A stretch of 64,000 nt of DNA from the NCBI GenBank assembly GCA_944321875.1, contig CALUMX010000003.1:1-64000 (forward strand), read 5' to 3'. The DNA is from an uncultured Muribaculaceae bacterium (lineage in GTDB: Bacteria; Bacteroidota; Bacteroidia; Bacteroidales; Muribaculaceae). A program made the position numbers and the translations under genes. This document shows, one piece after another, positions 1-9,066 of this stretch. A model generated the notes under the pieces. The model saw only the letters and a list, made by a program, of their open reading frames with translations, was not told the DNA's origin and ran no database searches. Every line of letters begins with the position of its first letter. The first letter of the stretch is position 1.

Positions 1-134
1 GTATATGCAAGTAAAATAGATTTTCCAGAACCTGCAAATCCTTTAATCCAAACATTCTTGCGGTTTATGTCCACATTATCAAGAAAATCACGTTGCTGAG
101 CATCGAGTTTATTCTCTTCTATTATCCATGCCAT
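1..134 (-). CDS. P-loop ATPase, N-terminal fragment (runs off the window)
   Basis: Reading the minus strand from the ATG at 134-132 gives an open frame of about 44 codons to the window edge. It contains the Walker A motif GFAGSGKS near residue 36, preceded by a short leader ending in NVWIKG. A Walker A this close to the N-terminus after a sequence like LDAQQRDFL (resembling a Q-motif or UvrD-type start) suits an SF1-type or DUF2075-type helicase/NTPase, but too little is visible to name the family. The start lies 11 bases beyond the stop of the Hsp70-TPR gene, so the two are very likely co-transcribed and may act together. The local DNA is AT-rich. Confidence 0.6.
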   Translation of the reverse strand, partial: MAWIIEENKLDAQQRDFLDNVDINRKNVWIKGFAGSGKSILLAY

Positions 135-145
135 AATATTACTGT

Positions 146-2554
146 TTAATTGTTGTTCGTTAGTGCTTTAGTCTTTGTCATTGACAAATTTTCTTTATTG
201 TAATAAGCTTCACTTTCTGTTTTGGGAGCAGATGCCCTAATTTCTTTGGCAAAATTATTTTCCCCTAATTCTTCCGCTACAGTAGCAAACCATCCATAAG
301 CATATTTTGGCAAAGAATTTGTCTTCCATTGTTTCAAATACAAGTCATATGCTTTTCTGAATTTTACTTGTGCGGCAACCGTGTTTCCTTCACTTTTATC
401 TATTTTCCCTAATTCAATCAAAGCTATATCATGTTCTGGGTCTATATTTAATGCCTTTTGTAGATATTCTTTGGCTTGTTTCGGTTTTTTGTAAAGCAAA
501 GTGGAACCTAAGTTCGCATAAGCATGTTTGTCATGAGGATTTTCTTCGATTGCTTTTTCATAAAATTCAATCGCTTTGTCTGTAGCCCCAGCATTGCTGT
601 AAAGGACACCTATGCTATTATAATTGGTAGAAGCTGGATATAATTCATTTTGCAGTTCAAACGTTTCTGCTGCCTTGAAATCATTTCCAATCTTCAGATA
701 AGCCTGTTTGAGTGTAATCAGGGTTTCTTTCGAAGGTACACCGCCATTTTGTTCGGCTTCAAGGTTAGCTTGTCTTTCTGCTTTTAGGGCAGCCCTTTCT
801 TCGGTTGTCAATTCTTTATTTGCAAATGGACTAAGTGGTTCCACATGGCATATTGTTCCCATGCAAGTAGCATGGATAATCAGCATCTTATCCGCATTGA
901 CTTCAATTATCAATTGGATTGGAGTATTGATAGGAAAGCCATTGGGCATGGAAGATTCTATCTTCAAATTGAAAAGCATTTTTGTTGTATTACCAACACA
1001 AATAGGTAACTCGACAATTTTTTGCCCATCCCGGCTTGTTACCAAATCATCAATCTCTATAGTGTTACAGGGTATCTCTGTTCCTGCAGGGAGAATGATT
1101 TTAGGTCGGTCGTCCTTGGTAATGATTAAAATCGGTTCACTCGTGATAGGTTGTATCAGGCATTTATTCATACCATTGAACAATAAGCTGTGAATGGCTG
1201 CTCCTTGTGAAACGTGGGTTTGCAGGTCCATCGGAACCAATATCTCCGAATCCTCAAAATAGGAATGCAAGGCTTCTTGGATGTATGGACTTTTGCTACT
1301 TCCTCCAATAAGCAAAACATAATCAATCTCTTCTTTGGGAGTTTTAGATTTCTTAATGGCACTTTCTATAGGAGAGAATATACTGTTGTATTCATCTTCT
1401 CCTTTTATGCGGGTAGTCTTACCGAATCCTTGTTTTAAGAACACAGCCATTGTTTCTGTAAGCTCCTTATTCGTCAGGTAGAACTTGTTCTGTTTGAGCG
1501 TACCTTTATTGGTGATGATTTCAACCTCAGACTCTATTTCAGTCTTTGAATCGCTCGATTTCACATCAGGTATTACAAAATCAGAGGCAAGCGTTGCTAA
1601 TGTTTTGTTCACTAATATTTTCAGTCGTTCTGCGACTTTATAAAGTGCAGATGCTATTTGTTTACGTTCATTCGTCCGAAACTGTTCTTTTTTCTTTCCA
1701 TTAGCTTCTAAAAAGCGTGGCATGAGATAATGGTACGTTATGTACCTATCTATGTCGTCACCACCTAACTTCGTAAATTTTGAAATGGCAATGTTCTTAG
1801 AAAAAAAACCATTAGCACTCTGTCCTATTTCGAGTATAGATATATCGCATGTACCTCCTCCGAAATCAAAGACTAATACTTTCGAATTATAATCTGGGCT
1901 TATGAACATGGGGCGGTCTTCTGCTGCCCGTGATACAGCATAGCTGATAAAAGCCGCATTCGGCTCGTCTATAAGAGCTTGCTTTGACACTTTCATATCA
2001 TTCGCCATTAGTGCGTCAAGTAAATCTTTACGCTGATTGGCTTCAAATGATGCAGGGATGCTTACTGCATACAAAATATCTGTACTGATATTATTTTCGG
2101 TACAGTATTTAATGATGAGGTATTTCAGATAGGCAAAGAATACCCGTGCAGCATCCACAGGATTCTTTATCCGAAAAGGGTCAACCTCACGCAGTTCACT
2201 ATCGTAATACTTTGCTCCTAAATCCTCGCCTAACTCCATTTTGAATGAATACCAGATATTCTTTCCCTTTTTCAGTTGGTATTTCATTTGCGATGCACCT
2301 TCTCCAACCAAAATACGTCCATTCAGCCACGCTATTACCGTAGGCACTATCTCTGACTTGTATAAAGTCCCGTCAGGAAGCATTTGCGGCAATCGGAAAG
2401 ACTTCGTATGGATTTTATGGTCGTACTCATCATAGGAAGCGATAGATACCACCGTTGTTGAGGTGCCAAAATCAATCCCGATGTATGTTTTGTCATGCAT
2501 AAGTGCTGCATTCCTAACAGCAGGCAACATTGAAGAAATGGTTATTTCATTCAT
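146..2554 (-). CDS. Hsp70-family (DnaK-like) ATPase with C-terminal TPR repeats
   Basis: An 802-residue protein. The N-terminal actin/Hsp70 ATPase fold shows phosphate-1 (IGIDFGTSTT, about residues 25-34), phosphate-2 (VFDFGGGTCD, about 228-237) and the adenosine motif (VLLIGGSSKSP, about 416-426). A short beta-rich stretch like an Hsp70 substrate-binding domain follows (about 480-570), then a charged linker and TPR-like repeats (about 620-770) in place of the usual helical lid. It is therefore not housekeeping DnaK, which has no TPRs. A cytoplasmic chaperone or ATP-dependent scaffold is the safe call; the client is unknown. A P-loop ATPase follows 11 bases downstream. The gene is AT-rich compared with the rest of the window, suggesting transfer. 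An Hsp70/ATPase stress or defence pair is possible but unproven. Confidence 0.85.
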   Translation of the reverse strand: MNEITISSMLPAVRNAALMHDKTYIGIDFGTSTTVVSIASYDEYDHKIHTKSFRLPQMLPDGTLYKSEIVPTVIAWLNGRILVGEGASQMKYQLKKGKNIWYSFKMELGEDLGAKYYDSELREVDPFRIKNPVDAARVFFAYLKYLIIKYCTENNISTDILYAVSIPASFEANQRKDLLDALMANDMKVSKQALIDEPNAAFISYAVSRAAEDRPMFISPDYNSKVLVFDFGGGTCDISILEIGQSANGFFSKNIAISKFTKLGGDDIDRYITYHYLMPRFLEANGKKKEQFRTNERKQIASALYKVAERLKILVNKTLATLASDFVIPDVKSSDSKTEIESEVEIITNKGTLKQNKFYLTNKELTETMAVFLKQGFGKTTRIKGEDEYNSIFSPIESAIKKSKTPKEEIDYVLLIGGSSKSPYIQEALHSYFEDSEILVPMDLQTHVSQGAAIHSLLFNGMNKCLIQPITSEPILIITKDDRPKIILPAGTEIPCNTIEIDDLVTSRDGQKIVELPICVGNTTKMLFNLKIESSMPNGFPINTPIQLIIEVNADKMLIIHATCMGTICHVEPLSPFANKELTTEERAALKAERQANLEAEQNGGVPSKETLITLKQAYLKIGNDFKAAETFELQNELYPASTNYNSIGVLYSNAGATDKAIEFYEKAIEENPHDKHAYANLGSTLLYKKPKQAKEYLQKALNIDPEHDIALIELGKIDKSEGNTVAAQVKFRKAYDLYLKQWKTNSLPKYAYGWFATVAEELGENNFAKEIRASAPKTESEAYYNKENLSMTKTKALTNNN

Positions 2555-2792
2555 TATGATATGTTTTCTATTTTATGAGATGTTTATCAAGTCTTGAACA
2601 TTCACTTATTTTAGTTCTGTTATACGTTTTAATGTTTGTAAATCTGGTTACGACGTATTTGTACAGCATTGGGATACTGTTTTTGGTTTATATCATGCTG
2701 TACCAACCAAATTATTCAATGTTTATTTTTAACTAAAACTATTTTAAGTCGTTTCAAGTTTTTATTAGTTTGTATTATTATCCCTTTGTTTG

Positions 2793-2822
2793 CAAAGATA
2801 ATGATTTTAACCATAAAAAGTT
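2793..2822 (-). promoter_or_regulatory. Candidate Bacteroides-type promoter for the Hsp70-TPR gene
   Basis: On the minus strand TATCTTTG (2800-2793) matches the -7 consensus TAnnTTTG exactly. A T-rich stretch sits about 20 bases upstream, but there is no clear TTG there. It would give a leader of roughly 230 nt. Confidence 0.45.
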
Positions 2823-3097
2823 GGTGTACTAAACTATTTTTGTTTTAGTAGATGATAGGATACTAATAATGTTTTTTGTATACAAAGAATTGTCCGAATA
2901 AGCAGAGCAAGGTGAATTATGGCAATTGGAACGGTTGCCAAATCATTACCCACGAACAAGGTGATTCTTATAAACGCTTAATCTCAAAATAGTTATATTC
3001 CTTATACAGAAGTTACTAAAATAACTCGGAAAATGCCAATAAATCGGGGAGGAAACGCATGGGACGGGCTGCTCGCTTCGGGGTGGGTGGGGATGCG

Positions 3098-3116
3098 GTT
3101 GTTACAGGATTGTTAA
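3098..3116 (+). promoter_or_regulatory. Candidate Pho box upstream of the phosphate uptake operon
   Basis: TTGTTAC at 3099 and TTGTTAA at 3110 form a direct repeat with exact 11-bp spacing, the geometry of PhoB-bound Pho boxes. A partial inverted copy, TGTAACAA, follows at 3133-3140. The site is 66 bases before the porin start. A related 11-bp repeat precedes ppk at 49020. PhoB binding is inferred. Confidence 0.45.
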
Positions 3117-3181
3117 GAAAATGAGATTTCCATGTAACAATCAAGTCGGACATTTGCAGTGAATTTTAAAAGGAGAGTATT

Positions 3182-4162
3182 ATGATGAAAAAGATAAGTG
3201 CCATAGCGGTGTTTTTTGCAGGGTCTATGTTGAATACGGTCCATGCAGAAGAAAAACCGGATGACGGCTCTCCGAAAGGGAAGGCCATTATAACGCTGTT
3301 TACAAATGCCCATTCGGGATTTGGACGCGATAATGACGACAGAGGCTTTGAGTTGGACCGTGCGTATCTGGGTTACCAGTATGATTTGCCGAAGGGTGTC
3401 CAGCTGAAAGCCGTTGTTGATTTTGGCCAGTCGGACCATATAGACGACTATCACCGTATCGGATACATCAAGAACGCACAGGTGGCGTGGCGTCATGGGG
3501 GTCTGACATTGAGCGGCGGCTTGATAAGCACTACACAGTTCAAGCTTCAGGAGGATTTCTGGGGAAGACGCTATGTGATGAAGTCTTTCCAGGATGAATA
3601 CGACTTTGGAAGCAGTGCGGACCTTGCTGTATCGGCTGCCTATAAGTTTAACGATTATGTATCAGCAGATGTGATACTGGCTAACGGAGAAGGGTATAAG
3701 AAGTTGCAGGTGAAGGATGGTTTGCAGTATGGAGCCGGGGTGACTTTTTATCCTTTTTCCGGTTTAGTTATGCGGTTTTATGGCTCCTATAACGAGGATG
3801 CCGAGCGCATTGGCAGAGGAATAACGAATTTAGCGGCCTTTGTCGGATACCGGCATCGTTTGTTTTCGGTCGGAGCGGAAGGTAACTATCAGTTCAATAC
3901 TGAATTTGTTACCGACCACGACTTAGGCGGAGTCTCAGTATATGTTAATGTTCCAGTTAGGAACTATGTTGCTTTGTTTGGAAGGTGGGATTGCCTCGCG
4001 TCCAAAGGAGATTGGAACGACCCGAACGACGGGATGACCGGCGTTGTGGGTGCCGATTTCCGGTTAGGAAAATACGTGAGGCTGTCTCCCAATTTCCGTC
4101 TTCGTAATCAGTCAGGAGGGAACAGCTATTATGCCTATCTGAATCTCTCGTGCAGTTTTTAG
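3182..4162 (+). CDS. Outer-membrane porin of the phosphate uptake operon
   Basis: A 326-residue protein with a signal peptide (cleavage likely after VHA, residue 22) and alternating, aromatic-rich strands ending in NLSCSF. The terminal phenylalanine is typical of outer-membrane beta-barrels. It resembles phosphate-selective porin O/P-type proteins. The next gene, pstS, starts 26 bases downstream, so this porin probably admits phosphate or phosphorylated solutes to the periplasm for PstS. A strong ribosome-binding site (AAGGAG, about 3170-3175) supports the chosen start; MM at the start leaves two ATGs one codon apart. A Pho-box-like repeat lies upstream. The barrel call is firm; the substrate is inferred from context. 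Confidence 0.8.
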   Translation: MMKKISAIAVFFAGSMLNTVHAEEKPDDGSPKGKAIITLFTNAHSGFGRDNDDRGFELDRAYLGYQYDLPKGVQLKAVVDFGQSDHIDDYHRIGYIKNAQVAWRHGGLTLSGGLISTTQFKLQEDFWGRRYVMKSFQDEYDFGSSADLAVSAAYKFNDYVSADVILANGEGYKKLQVKDGLQYGAGVTFYPFSGLVMRFYGSYNEDAERIGRGITNLAAFVGYRHRLFSVGAEGNYQFNTEFVTDHDLGGVSVYVNVPVRNYVALFGRWDCLASKGDWNDPNDGMTGVVGADFRLGKYVRLSPNFRLRNQSGGNSYYAYLNLSCSF

Positions 4163-4188
4163 AGTAATATTTAGTAAAAACAGAAGAT

Positions 4189-5235
4189 ATGAGAAAGTTG
4201 TATTTGCCACTATTGGCTATGGTTGCCTTCGTAATGGCATCCTGCGGCGGTCAGAAAACGGTTGAATCAGTAGAGTTGACGGGAGCCGGTGCTACCTTCC
4301 CGCTGCCATTCTACAATATGGTATTTGAGGAATATGCCTCAACGGGAAAAGGTCAGGTATCCTATGGCGGTATCGGAAGTGGCGGCGGAGTCCGCAATCT
4401 GAAAGACGGTATCGTGGATTTTGCAGGAAGTGATGCTTTCCTGAGCGACAGCGAGATGAAGGAGCTGTCGCCGGTGGTACACGTTCCGACCTGTATGGGC
4501 GCTGTGGTGCTTGCCTACAATCTGCCGGGTGTTGATAAGCTGAATCTTTCGGGCGATGTGATTGCCGACATATATGCCGGAAAAATCACTGCATGGAACG
4601 ATGCCCGCCTGCAGGCTCTGAACGAGGGCGTGAAGCTGCCGGCAAACAATATCGTTGTGGCTTACCGTTCAGACGGTAGTGGTACAACCTTCGTATTTAC
4701 AGACTACCTGTCAAAGGTAAGCGAGTCGTGGAAATCGACTTACGGTGCGGGCAAAACGGTTGACTTCCCTGTGGGTCAGGCTGCCAAGGGTAATCCGGGC
4801 GTAGCCGGTATCATTGCCCAGACTCCGTATTCATTGGGTTATATCGGTTCGGAATATGCGTTCGCCCAGAAGATTGCCTATGCGAGCGTCATGAACAAGA
4901 AAGGCGAGTTTATCACTCCTTCGACAGAGAGCATCTCGGCAGCAGCCGGCGACATCCCTCAGGATACTCGTTGCTCGATTACCAATGCCGACATGGAGGG
5001 CGCTTATCCTATCAGCTGTTTCACCTGGTTGCTTCTCTACAAAGAGCAGAACTACTCCGGCCGCGACAAGGTTCAGGCCGAGGCAACCCTCAAGCTGATG
5101 CAGTATATGCTGAGCGATTCCGTACAGCAGAAGACAGCTACCGTTCACTATGCTCCGCTTCCTAAAAAAGCCGTAGAACAGAGCCTTCAGAACCTGAAGA
5201 CCATCACTTACGACGGTCAACCTATCTTGAAATAA
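4189..5235 (+). CDS. pstS: Phosphate ABC transporter, substrate-binding lipoprotein PstS
   Basis: A 348-residue protein with a lipoprotein signal (hydrophobic run then MASC, Cys at about 19). The family signature is clear: GAGATFPLPFY (about 32-42), YGGIGSGGG (about 58-66), DFAGSDAFLS (about 77-86) and the phosphate-binding YRSDGSGTT (about 158-166). It captures inorganic phosphate in the periplasm and passes it to PstC/PstA. It sits between a porin and pstC in a tight same-strand run, which is strong context. Confidence 0.96.
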   Translation: MRKLYLPLLAMVAFVMASCGGQKTVESVELTGAGATFPLPFYNMVFEEYASTGKGQVSYGGIGSGGGVRNLKDGIVDFAGSDAFLSDSEMKELSPVVHVPTCMGAVVLAYNLPGVDKLNLSGDVIADIYAGKITAWNDARLQALNEGVKLPANNIVVAYRSDGSGTTFVFTDYLSKVSESWKSTYGAGKTVDFPVGQAAKGNPGVAGIIAQTPYSLGYIGSEYAFAQKIAYASVMNKKGEFITPSTESISAAAGDIPQDTRCSITNADMEGAYPISCFTWLLLYKEQNYSGRDKVQAEATLKLMQYMLSDSVQQKTATVHYAPLPKKAVEQSLQNLKTITYDGQPILK

Positions 5236-5257
5236 ACTCATAAAACAAACACGCTAT

Positions 5258-6115
5258 ATGCAAGACAAGATTTTTAAAGGTTTACTCATTCTGTCTGCAA
5301 TAGTCATTCCGGTCATTGGTGGAGGAATTGTCTACTCCCTCACCAATGATGCAGCCGGGGCCTTCGAGCGGTTTGGTTTCTTCCACTTCATTTTCTCAGA
5401 CGACTGGGTCACAACAGCCGGAAAGGAAAGCTACGGCGCGCTTCCCTTCATCACGGGAACGCTGCTGACTACGATACTTGCCCTGTTGATGTGCATCCCG
5501 TTCTCACTGCCGGTGGCACTGTTTACCGGTGAGTACTTCAAGGGAAGAAAGATTGCGACCGTGCTGGGAACGGTGACCGACCTGCTTGCCGGAATTCCGT
5601 CTGTCATCTACGGATTGTGGGGCTTCTACGTGCTGCGCAGTGTGTTTATCCATCTTGACCTTTCCCCGCAAGGCTCGGGTATCCTGACGGCGGCTTTCGT
5701 GCTGGCCATCATGATTGTGCCCTATGCGGCTTCGTTGAGCGCGGAGTTCGTGAAGATGGTTCCTTCGGAGTTGAAGGAGGGAGCCTATGCGATGGGCGCG
5801 ACCCGTGCGGAGGTTATCAAGCGGGTAGTCTTCCCGATTGCCGGTCCGGGTATCTTCTCCGCCTACATTCTGGCCATTGGCCGTGCGTTGGGCGAGACCA
5901 TGACGGTGACGATGCTGATTGGAAACACGAACCAGATGCCGGATACCCTGCGCACGACAGGAAATACGATGGCGAGTATCATTGCCAACCAGTTTGGCGA
6001 GGCCGACGGTCTGAAACTGTCGTCGCTGATTGCCATCGGTCTGTTGCTGTTCCTCATAACGGCCATCATCAACTTAATTGGAAAAATTTTGATTAGACGC
6101 GCACGCCGCGTGTAG
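5258..6115 (+). CDS. pstC: Phosphate ABC transporter permease PstC
   Basis: A 285-residue inner-membrane protein with about six hydrophobic segments. The cytoplasmic coupling loop shows the binding-protein-dependent permease motif (EGAYAMGATRAEVIKRVVFP, about 176-195) and GRALGETMTVTML further on, both typical of PstC. It pairs with PstA to form the phosphate channel. It begins 22 bases after pstS and ends 19 before pstA. Confidence 0.95.
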   Translation: MQDKIFKGLLILSAIVIPVIGGGIVYSLTNDAAGAFERFGFFHFIFSDDWVTTAGKESYGALPFITGTLLTTILALLMCIPFSLPVALFTGEYFKGRKIATVLGTVTDLLAGIPSVIYGLWGFYVLRSVFIHLDLSPQGSGILTAAFVLAIMIVPYAASLSAEFVKMVPSELKEGAYAMGATRAEVIKRVVFPIAGPGIFSAYILAIGRALGETMTVTMLIGNTNQMPDTLRTTGNTMASIIANQFGEADGLKLSSLIAIGLLLFLITAIINLIGKILIRRARRV

Positions 6116-6134
6116 TCAGCAAATCAAGAAGATT

Positions 6135-7001
6135 ATGTTACAAGATAATTTGCGAGTCAGAATCATAAAGAACCGTTTGCTCCACATCTTGGTCTGCGTG
6201 CTCTCCGGCCTGACAGCCATTCCGCTGCTGGCCATTCTGGGAGAGGTGCTGATAAAGGGCTGGCGGCAACTGGGCTGGTCGTTCCTCACGGAAGCCACCC
6301 CCAACGCCTACAAGGCAATGATGGCCATGTCGGCCGGCGAGACAATTCCGGGCGGAATCGCCAACGGTATTGTGGGAACGTTTCTGATGCTGCTTGTGGC
6401 GGCGGCCGTAGCCATTCCGGTCGGAATATTCTGCGGAATCTGCCTCTCAGAGTACCGTAAGAACTGGTTTGCGACCATTGTCAGCTATCTGACCGACCTT
6501 CTGCAGGGTACGCCTTCCATTATTATAGGTATCATCACTTACATCTGGGTCGTTGTGCCGACCAAAGGTTATTCGGCTTTTGCCGGCAGCGTGGCGCTGT
6601 TCATCATGATGCTTCCCTTGATTATCCGTTCGACGGAGGAGACGATGAAGGTGCTCCCCGAGACGCTGAAGGAAGCAGGCCTCGCATTGGGCGGAAGCTA
6701 TTGGAGAGTGATGCTGAAAGTGATGCTTCCCTCGGCATTGGGCAGTATCTTCACGGGAATCCTGCTCGCCATCTCGCGTGTGGTGGGAGAGACGGCACCG
6801 CTGATGTTTACGGCGCTGGGTGGCGCAGCCATCAGCTGGAACATGGCGAAACCCATGTCGGCCGTACCGTTGCTCATCTGGGAGTTCTTCAACGACCCCA
6901 ATCTGCAGAGCCTTATCTGGGGAGCCTCCCTGTTCCTGCTCACCTTTGTTTTATGTCTTAACTTATTAGCAAAACGAATTGCAAAGAAATGGAAAGTATA
7001 A
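6135..7001 (+). CDS. pstA: Phosphate ABC transporter permease PstA
   Basis: A 288-residue polytopic membrane protein. PstA features include GGIANGIVGTF, the DLLQGTPSIIIGI region (about 119-131), the EAGLALGGSYWRVMLKVMLP coupling motif and SRVVGETAPLMFTALGG near the C-terminus. It is the second half of the phosphate translocation pore. Its last 13 bases overlap the start of pstB, indicating coupled translation. Confidence 0.95.
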   Translation: MLQDNLRVRIIKNRLLHILVCVLSGLTAIPLLAILGEVLIKGWRQLGWSFLTEATPNAYKAMMAMSAGETIPGGIANGIVGTFLMLLVAAAVAIPVGIFCGICLSEYRKNWFATIVSYLTDLLQGTPSIIIGIITYIWVVVPTKGYSAFAGSVALFIMMLPLIIRSTEETMKVLPETLKEAGLALGGSYWRVMLKVMLPSALGSIFTGILLAISRVVGETAPLMFTALGGAAISWNMAKPMSAVPLLIWEFFNDPNLQSLIWGASLFLLTFVLCLNLLAKRIAKKWKV

Positions 7002-7759
7002 AAAATCCGATTCTGCAGATGAAGGATGTCTGCATTTCCTATACAAGCAAAGTAATGGCGGTCAAGCATGTGACGGCCGACATTGAGAAAAACTCGATAA
7101 CGGCCATCATGGGGCCTTCCGGCTGCGGTAAAAGTACGCTGTTGAGAGCCGTCAACCGGATGCATGAGCTGTATAAGAACATCAGGGTTTCGGGTGAGAT
7201 ACTTCTGAACGGAGTGAACGTGATGGATATGGAGCCGATGGAGGAACGCCGGAAAATCGGAATGGTGTTCCAACGTCCGAATCCGTTCCCGACGATGAAT
7301 ATCTACGACAACGTGCTGGCCGGATATATTCTGAACGGTATCCGCCTGTCGAAAAGCCAGAAGGATGAAATCGTGGAGCGCAACCTGCGCAACGTGGCTC
7401 TGTGGGACGAGGTGAAGGATGCGCTGACCAAGCGCGGTACGTTCCTTTCCGGCGGACAACAGCAGCGTCTGTGCATCGCCCGCTCGCTGGCACTGCAGCC
7501 CGACATCCTGCTGATGGATGAGCCGACGTCGGCCCTCGACCCGATTGCCACCAAATATATCGAAGGATTGATGGACGGGTTGAAGAAAGAGGTGACAATT
7601 CTAATCGTAACCCATAATATGTCCCAAGCCATGCGTATATCTGACAGGTCTATGTTTATGTATATGGGTGAACTTATTGAATATGATTATACAGAGAAAA
7701 TGTTTAAGAATCCGTCAGACGAGCGTACCCACGCTTACCTGACAGGAAAAATGGGGTAA
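6989..7759 (+). CDS. pstB: Phosphate ABC transporter ATPase PstB
   Basis: A 256-residue ABC ATPase with Walker A GPSGCGKST (about 42-50), Q-loop near FQRPNPFP, signature LSGGQQQR (about 154-161), Walker B ILLMDEPTSALDP and H-loop VTHNM. The FQRPNPFPTMNIYDNV stretch is characteristic of PstB. It powers phosphate import. The start overlaps pstA. phoU, the common next gene that damps signalling through the Pst complex, is not found after pstB in this window. Confidence 0.97.
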   Translation: MESIKNPILQMKDVCISYTSKVMAVKHVTADIEKNSITAIMGPSGCGKSTLLRAVNRMHELYKNIRVSGEILLNGVNVMDMEPMEERRKIGMVFQRPNPFPTMNIYDNVLAGYILNGIRLSKSQKDEIVERNLRNVALWDEVKDALTKRGTFLSGGQQQRLCIARSLALQPDILLMDEPTSALDPIATKYIEGLMDGLKKEVTILIVTHNMSQAMRISDRSMFMYMGELIEYDYTEKMFKNPSDERTHAYLTGKMG

Positions 7760-7931
7760 ATTTACAATTTTCTATTTCAATGGTCGGAGTTCGTTGCACA
7801 ACGCGCTTCGATTTTTTTTATACCTATGGGAAGCCTGCTTAAAGTGCGGCAGATATTTGCAAATCTCGCGAATTCTGGCGAACTTAGCGGCAGACTATGG
7901 GTTCCCGTAGCAGTAAGTGAAAAAGATTGTC

Positions 7932-8642
7932 ATGGAGAAACCAATCATTATATTATCGTGCGATGTGGCCGACGACGGCCGCATGCAGATGCGTCAGGAA
8001 TATTTTACGGCGATAGCGGATGCCGGGGGTATTCCGGTGGTCATGCCTCCCTATGTGGAACGGAGCAAAATCGACGAGTGGGTTGACCGTATCGGAGCGT
8101 CGGCCCTCGTGCTTACCGGCGGTGCCGACCTCGACCCGCAGCTCTACCGGGAACGTCCGGTGGACGGGCTCGGCCGCGTCTCGCTGACGCGCGACGTCTA
8201 TGAGCTGGAGCTGTTTGACTGCGCGATGCGCCGGGGATTGCCCGTGCTGGGCATCTGCCGCGGCCTGCAGGTCATCAATGTGGCTCTCGGAGGCTCGCTC
8301 TACCAGGACATGCCGACGCAGATGGGCGAGGAGTTCGGCAGCCACAGCCGTGAGGATATCCTGCACGAGGTGGCCTTTACGTCAGGCAGCGAGCTGGAGC
8401 GGCTGGTCGGAAAGCAGTTCGTGCTTACGAATACCCATCACCATCAGTGCATACACCGTGTGGCCGACGAGTTGACCGTGAGCGGAACGACCGTCGACGG
8501 CGTGGTGGAGTCGGTCGAATGGCCGGAACACAGCATTGTGGGCGTGCAGTTTCACCCGGAAAGGATGACTGACGACAGTCCCGAAATGGCCCGTTTTTTT
8601 GAGGAATGGGTGAGAATGGTCAGCGAAAAAGATGCTGAATAA
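7932..8642 (+). CDS. Class I glutamine amidotransferase-like hydrolase (peptidase C26, PuuD-like)
   Basis: About 236 residues in the gamma-glutamyl-gamma-aminobutyrate hydrolase family. The catalytic cysteine lies in GICRGLQVINV (about residue 112), with HHHQ mid-way and the His/Glu pair in VQFHPE near the C-terminus. The frame opens at a GTG at 7917; the ATG at 7932 (MEKPIIILSCD) is preferred because this is where the conserved first strand begins. Likely substrates are gamma-glutamyl amides of the putrescine/GABA type, but no polyamine genes are adjacent, so the true substrate is open. It is not obviously in the pst operon (about 170-bp gap). Confidence 0.82.
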   Translation: MEKPIIILSCDVADDGRMQMRQEYFTAIADAGGIPVVMPPYVERSKIDEWVDRIGASALVLTGGADLDPQLYRERPVDGLGRVSLTRDVYELELFDCAMRRGLPVLGICRGLQVINVALGGSLYQDMPTQMGEEFGSHSREDILHEVAFTSGSELERLVGKQFVLTNTHHHQCIHRVADELTVSGTTVDGVVESVEWPEHSIVGVQFHPERMTDDSPEMARFFEEWVRMVSEKDAE

Positions 8643-8679
8643 AATAAAAATAGAGCATAAAACGCGTAAAAAATGCTGA

Positions 8680-8715
8680 TTTTTTGCACATTTGAATTTT
8701 TTTTGTGCAAAAAAA
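8680..8715. repeat. AT-rich inverted repeat after the C26 hydrolase
   Basis: TTTTTTGCAC (8680-8689) and GTGCAAAAAAA (8705-8715) are complementary and could form a stem of about 10 bp. It may end the upstream transcript, but the stem is weak in GC and no proper U-tract follows. Confidence 0.35.
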
Positions 8716-8735
8716 GAGCGATTTATGGCCAAAAA

Positions 8736-8768
8736 TTTTCGTGGATAAAGATTAATTATTTACTTTGC
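8736..8768 (+). promoter_or_regulatory. Promoter for acpP-fabF-rnc
   Basis: TACTTTGC at 8761-8768 fits the Bacteroidota -7 box, with a T-rich TTTTCG near 8736 at about -33. The start codon of acpP is about 50 bases downstream in an AT-rich leader. Confidence 0.5.
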
Positions 8769-8818
8769 AAATCTAAAATGCGAAACAATATTATTTATTA
8801 ATTAAAATTTTTAAAGTT

Positions 8819-9052
8819 ATGTCTGAAATTTCAGAAAGAGTAAAGGCGATAATCGTTGATAAATTGAGTGTTAACGAATCAGAAGTAACTCCGGAAGCAA
8901 CATTTGCACAAGACCTTGGTGCAGATTCACTTGACACAGTTGAGTTGATCATGGAATTCGAGAAGGAATTCGGTATCACAATTCCAGACGACCAGGCAGA
9001 AGGCATCAAGACTGTAGGTGACGCAATTTCTTACATCGAAGCTAACAAGTAA
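8819..9052 (+). CDS. acpP: Acyl carrier protein
   Basis: A 77-residue acidic protein of normal ACP length. The phosphopantetheine attachment site is Ser37 in [15 protein letters not shown], followed by the conserved [11 protein letters not shown] segment. It carries growing acyl chains in type II fatty acid synthesis. It is followed after 14 bases by fabF, the usual arrangement, and is clearly in one transcript with fabF and rnc. Confidence 0.97.
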   Translation: MSEISERVKAIIVDKLSVNESEVTPEATFAQDLGADSLDTVELIMEFEKEFGITIPDDQAEGIKTVGDAISYIEANK

Positions 9053-9066
9053 TTTATTCCTAAAAA

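Larger units (their letters stand above)
2555..3181. other. 627-bp intergenic region between divergent genes
   Basis: No convincing gene. The left half is AT-rich and holds a minus-strand promoter for the Hsp70-TPR gene. The right half turns abruptly G-rich near 3060-3098 and then carries a TTGTTA direct repeat and a ribosome-binding site (AAGGAG) for the porin. The change in base composition near 3 kb may mark the edge of an inserted segment. Confidence 0.6.

Noticed and set aside
7826..8086. 86-codon plus frame overlapping the start of the C26 hydrolase
   Set aside because: It overlaps a conserved family N-terminus in another frame and has no recognisable content.
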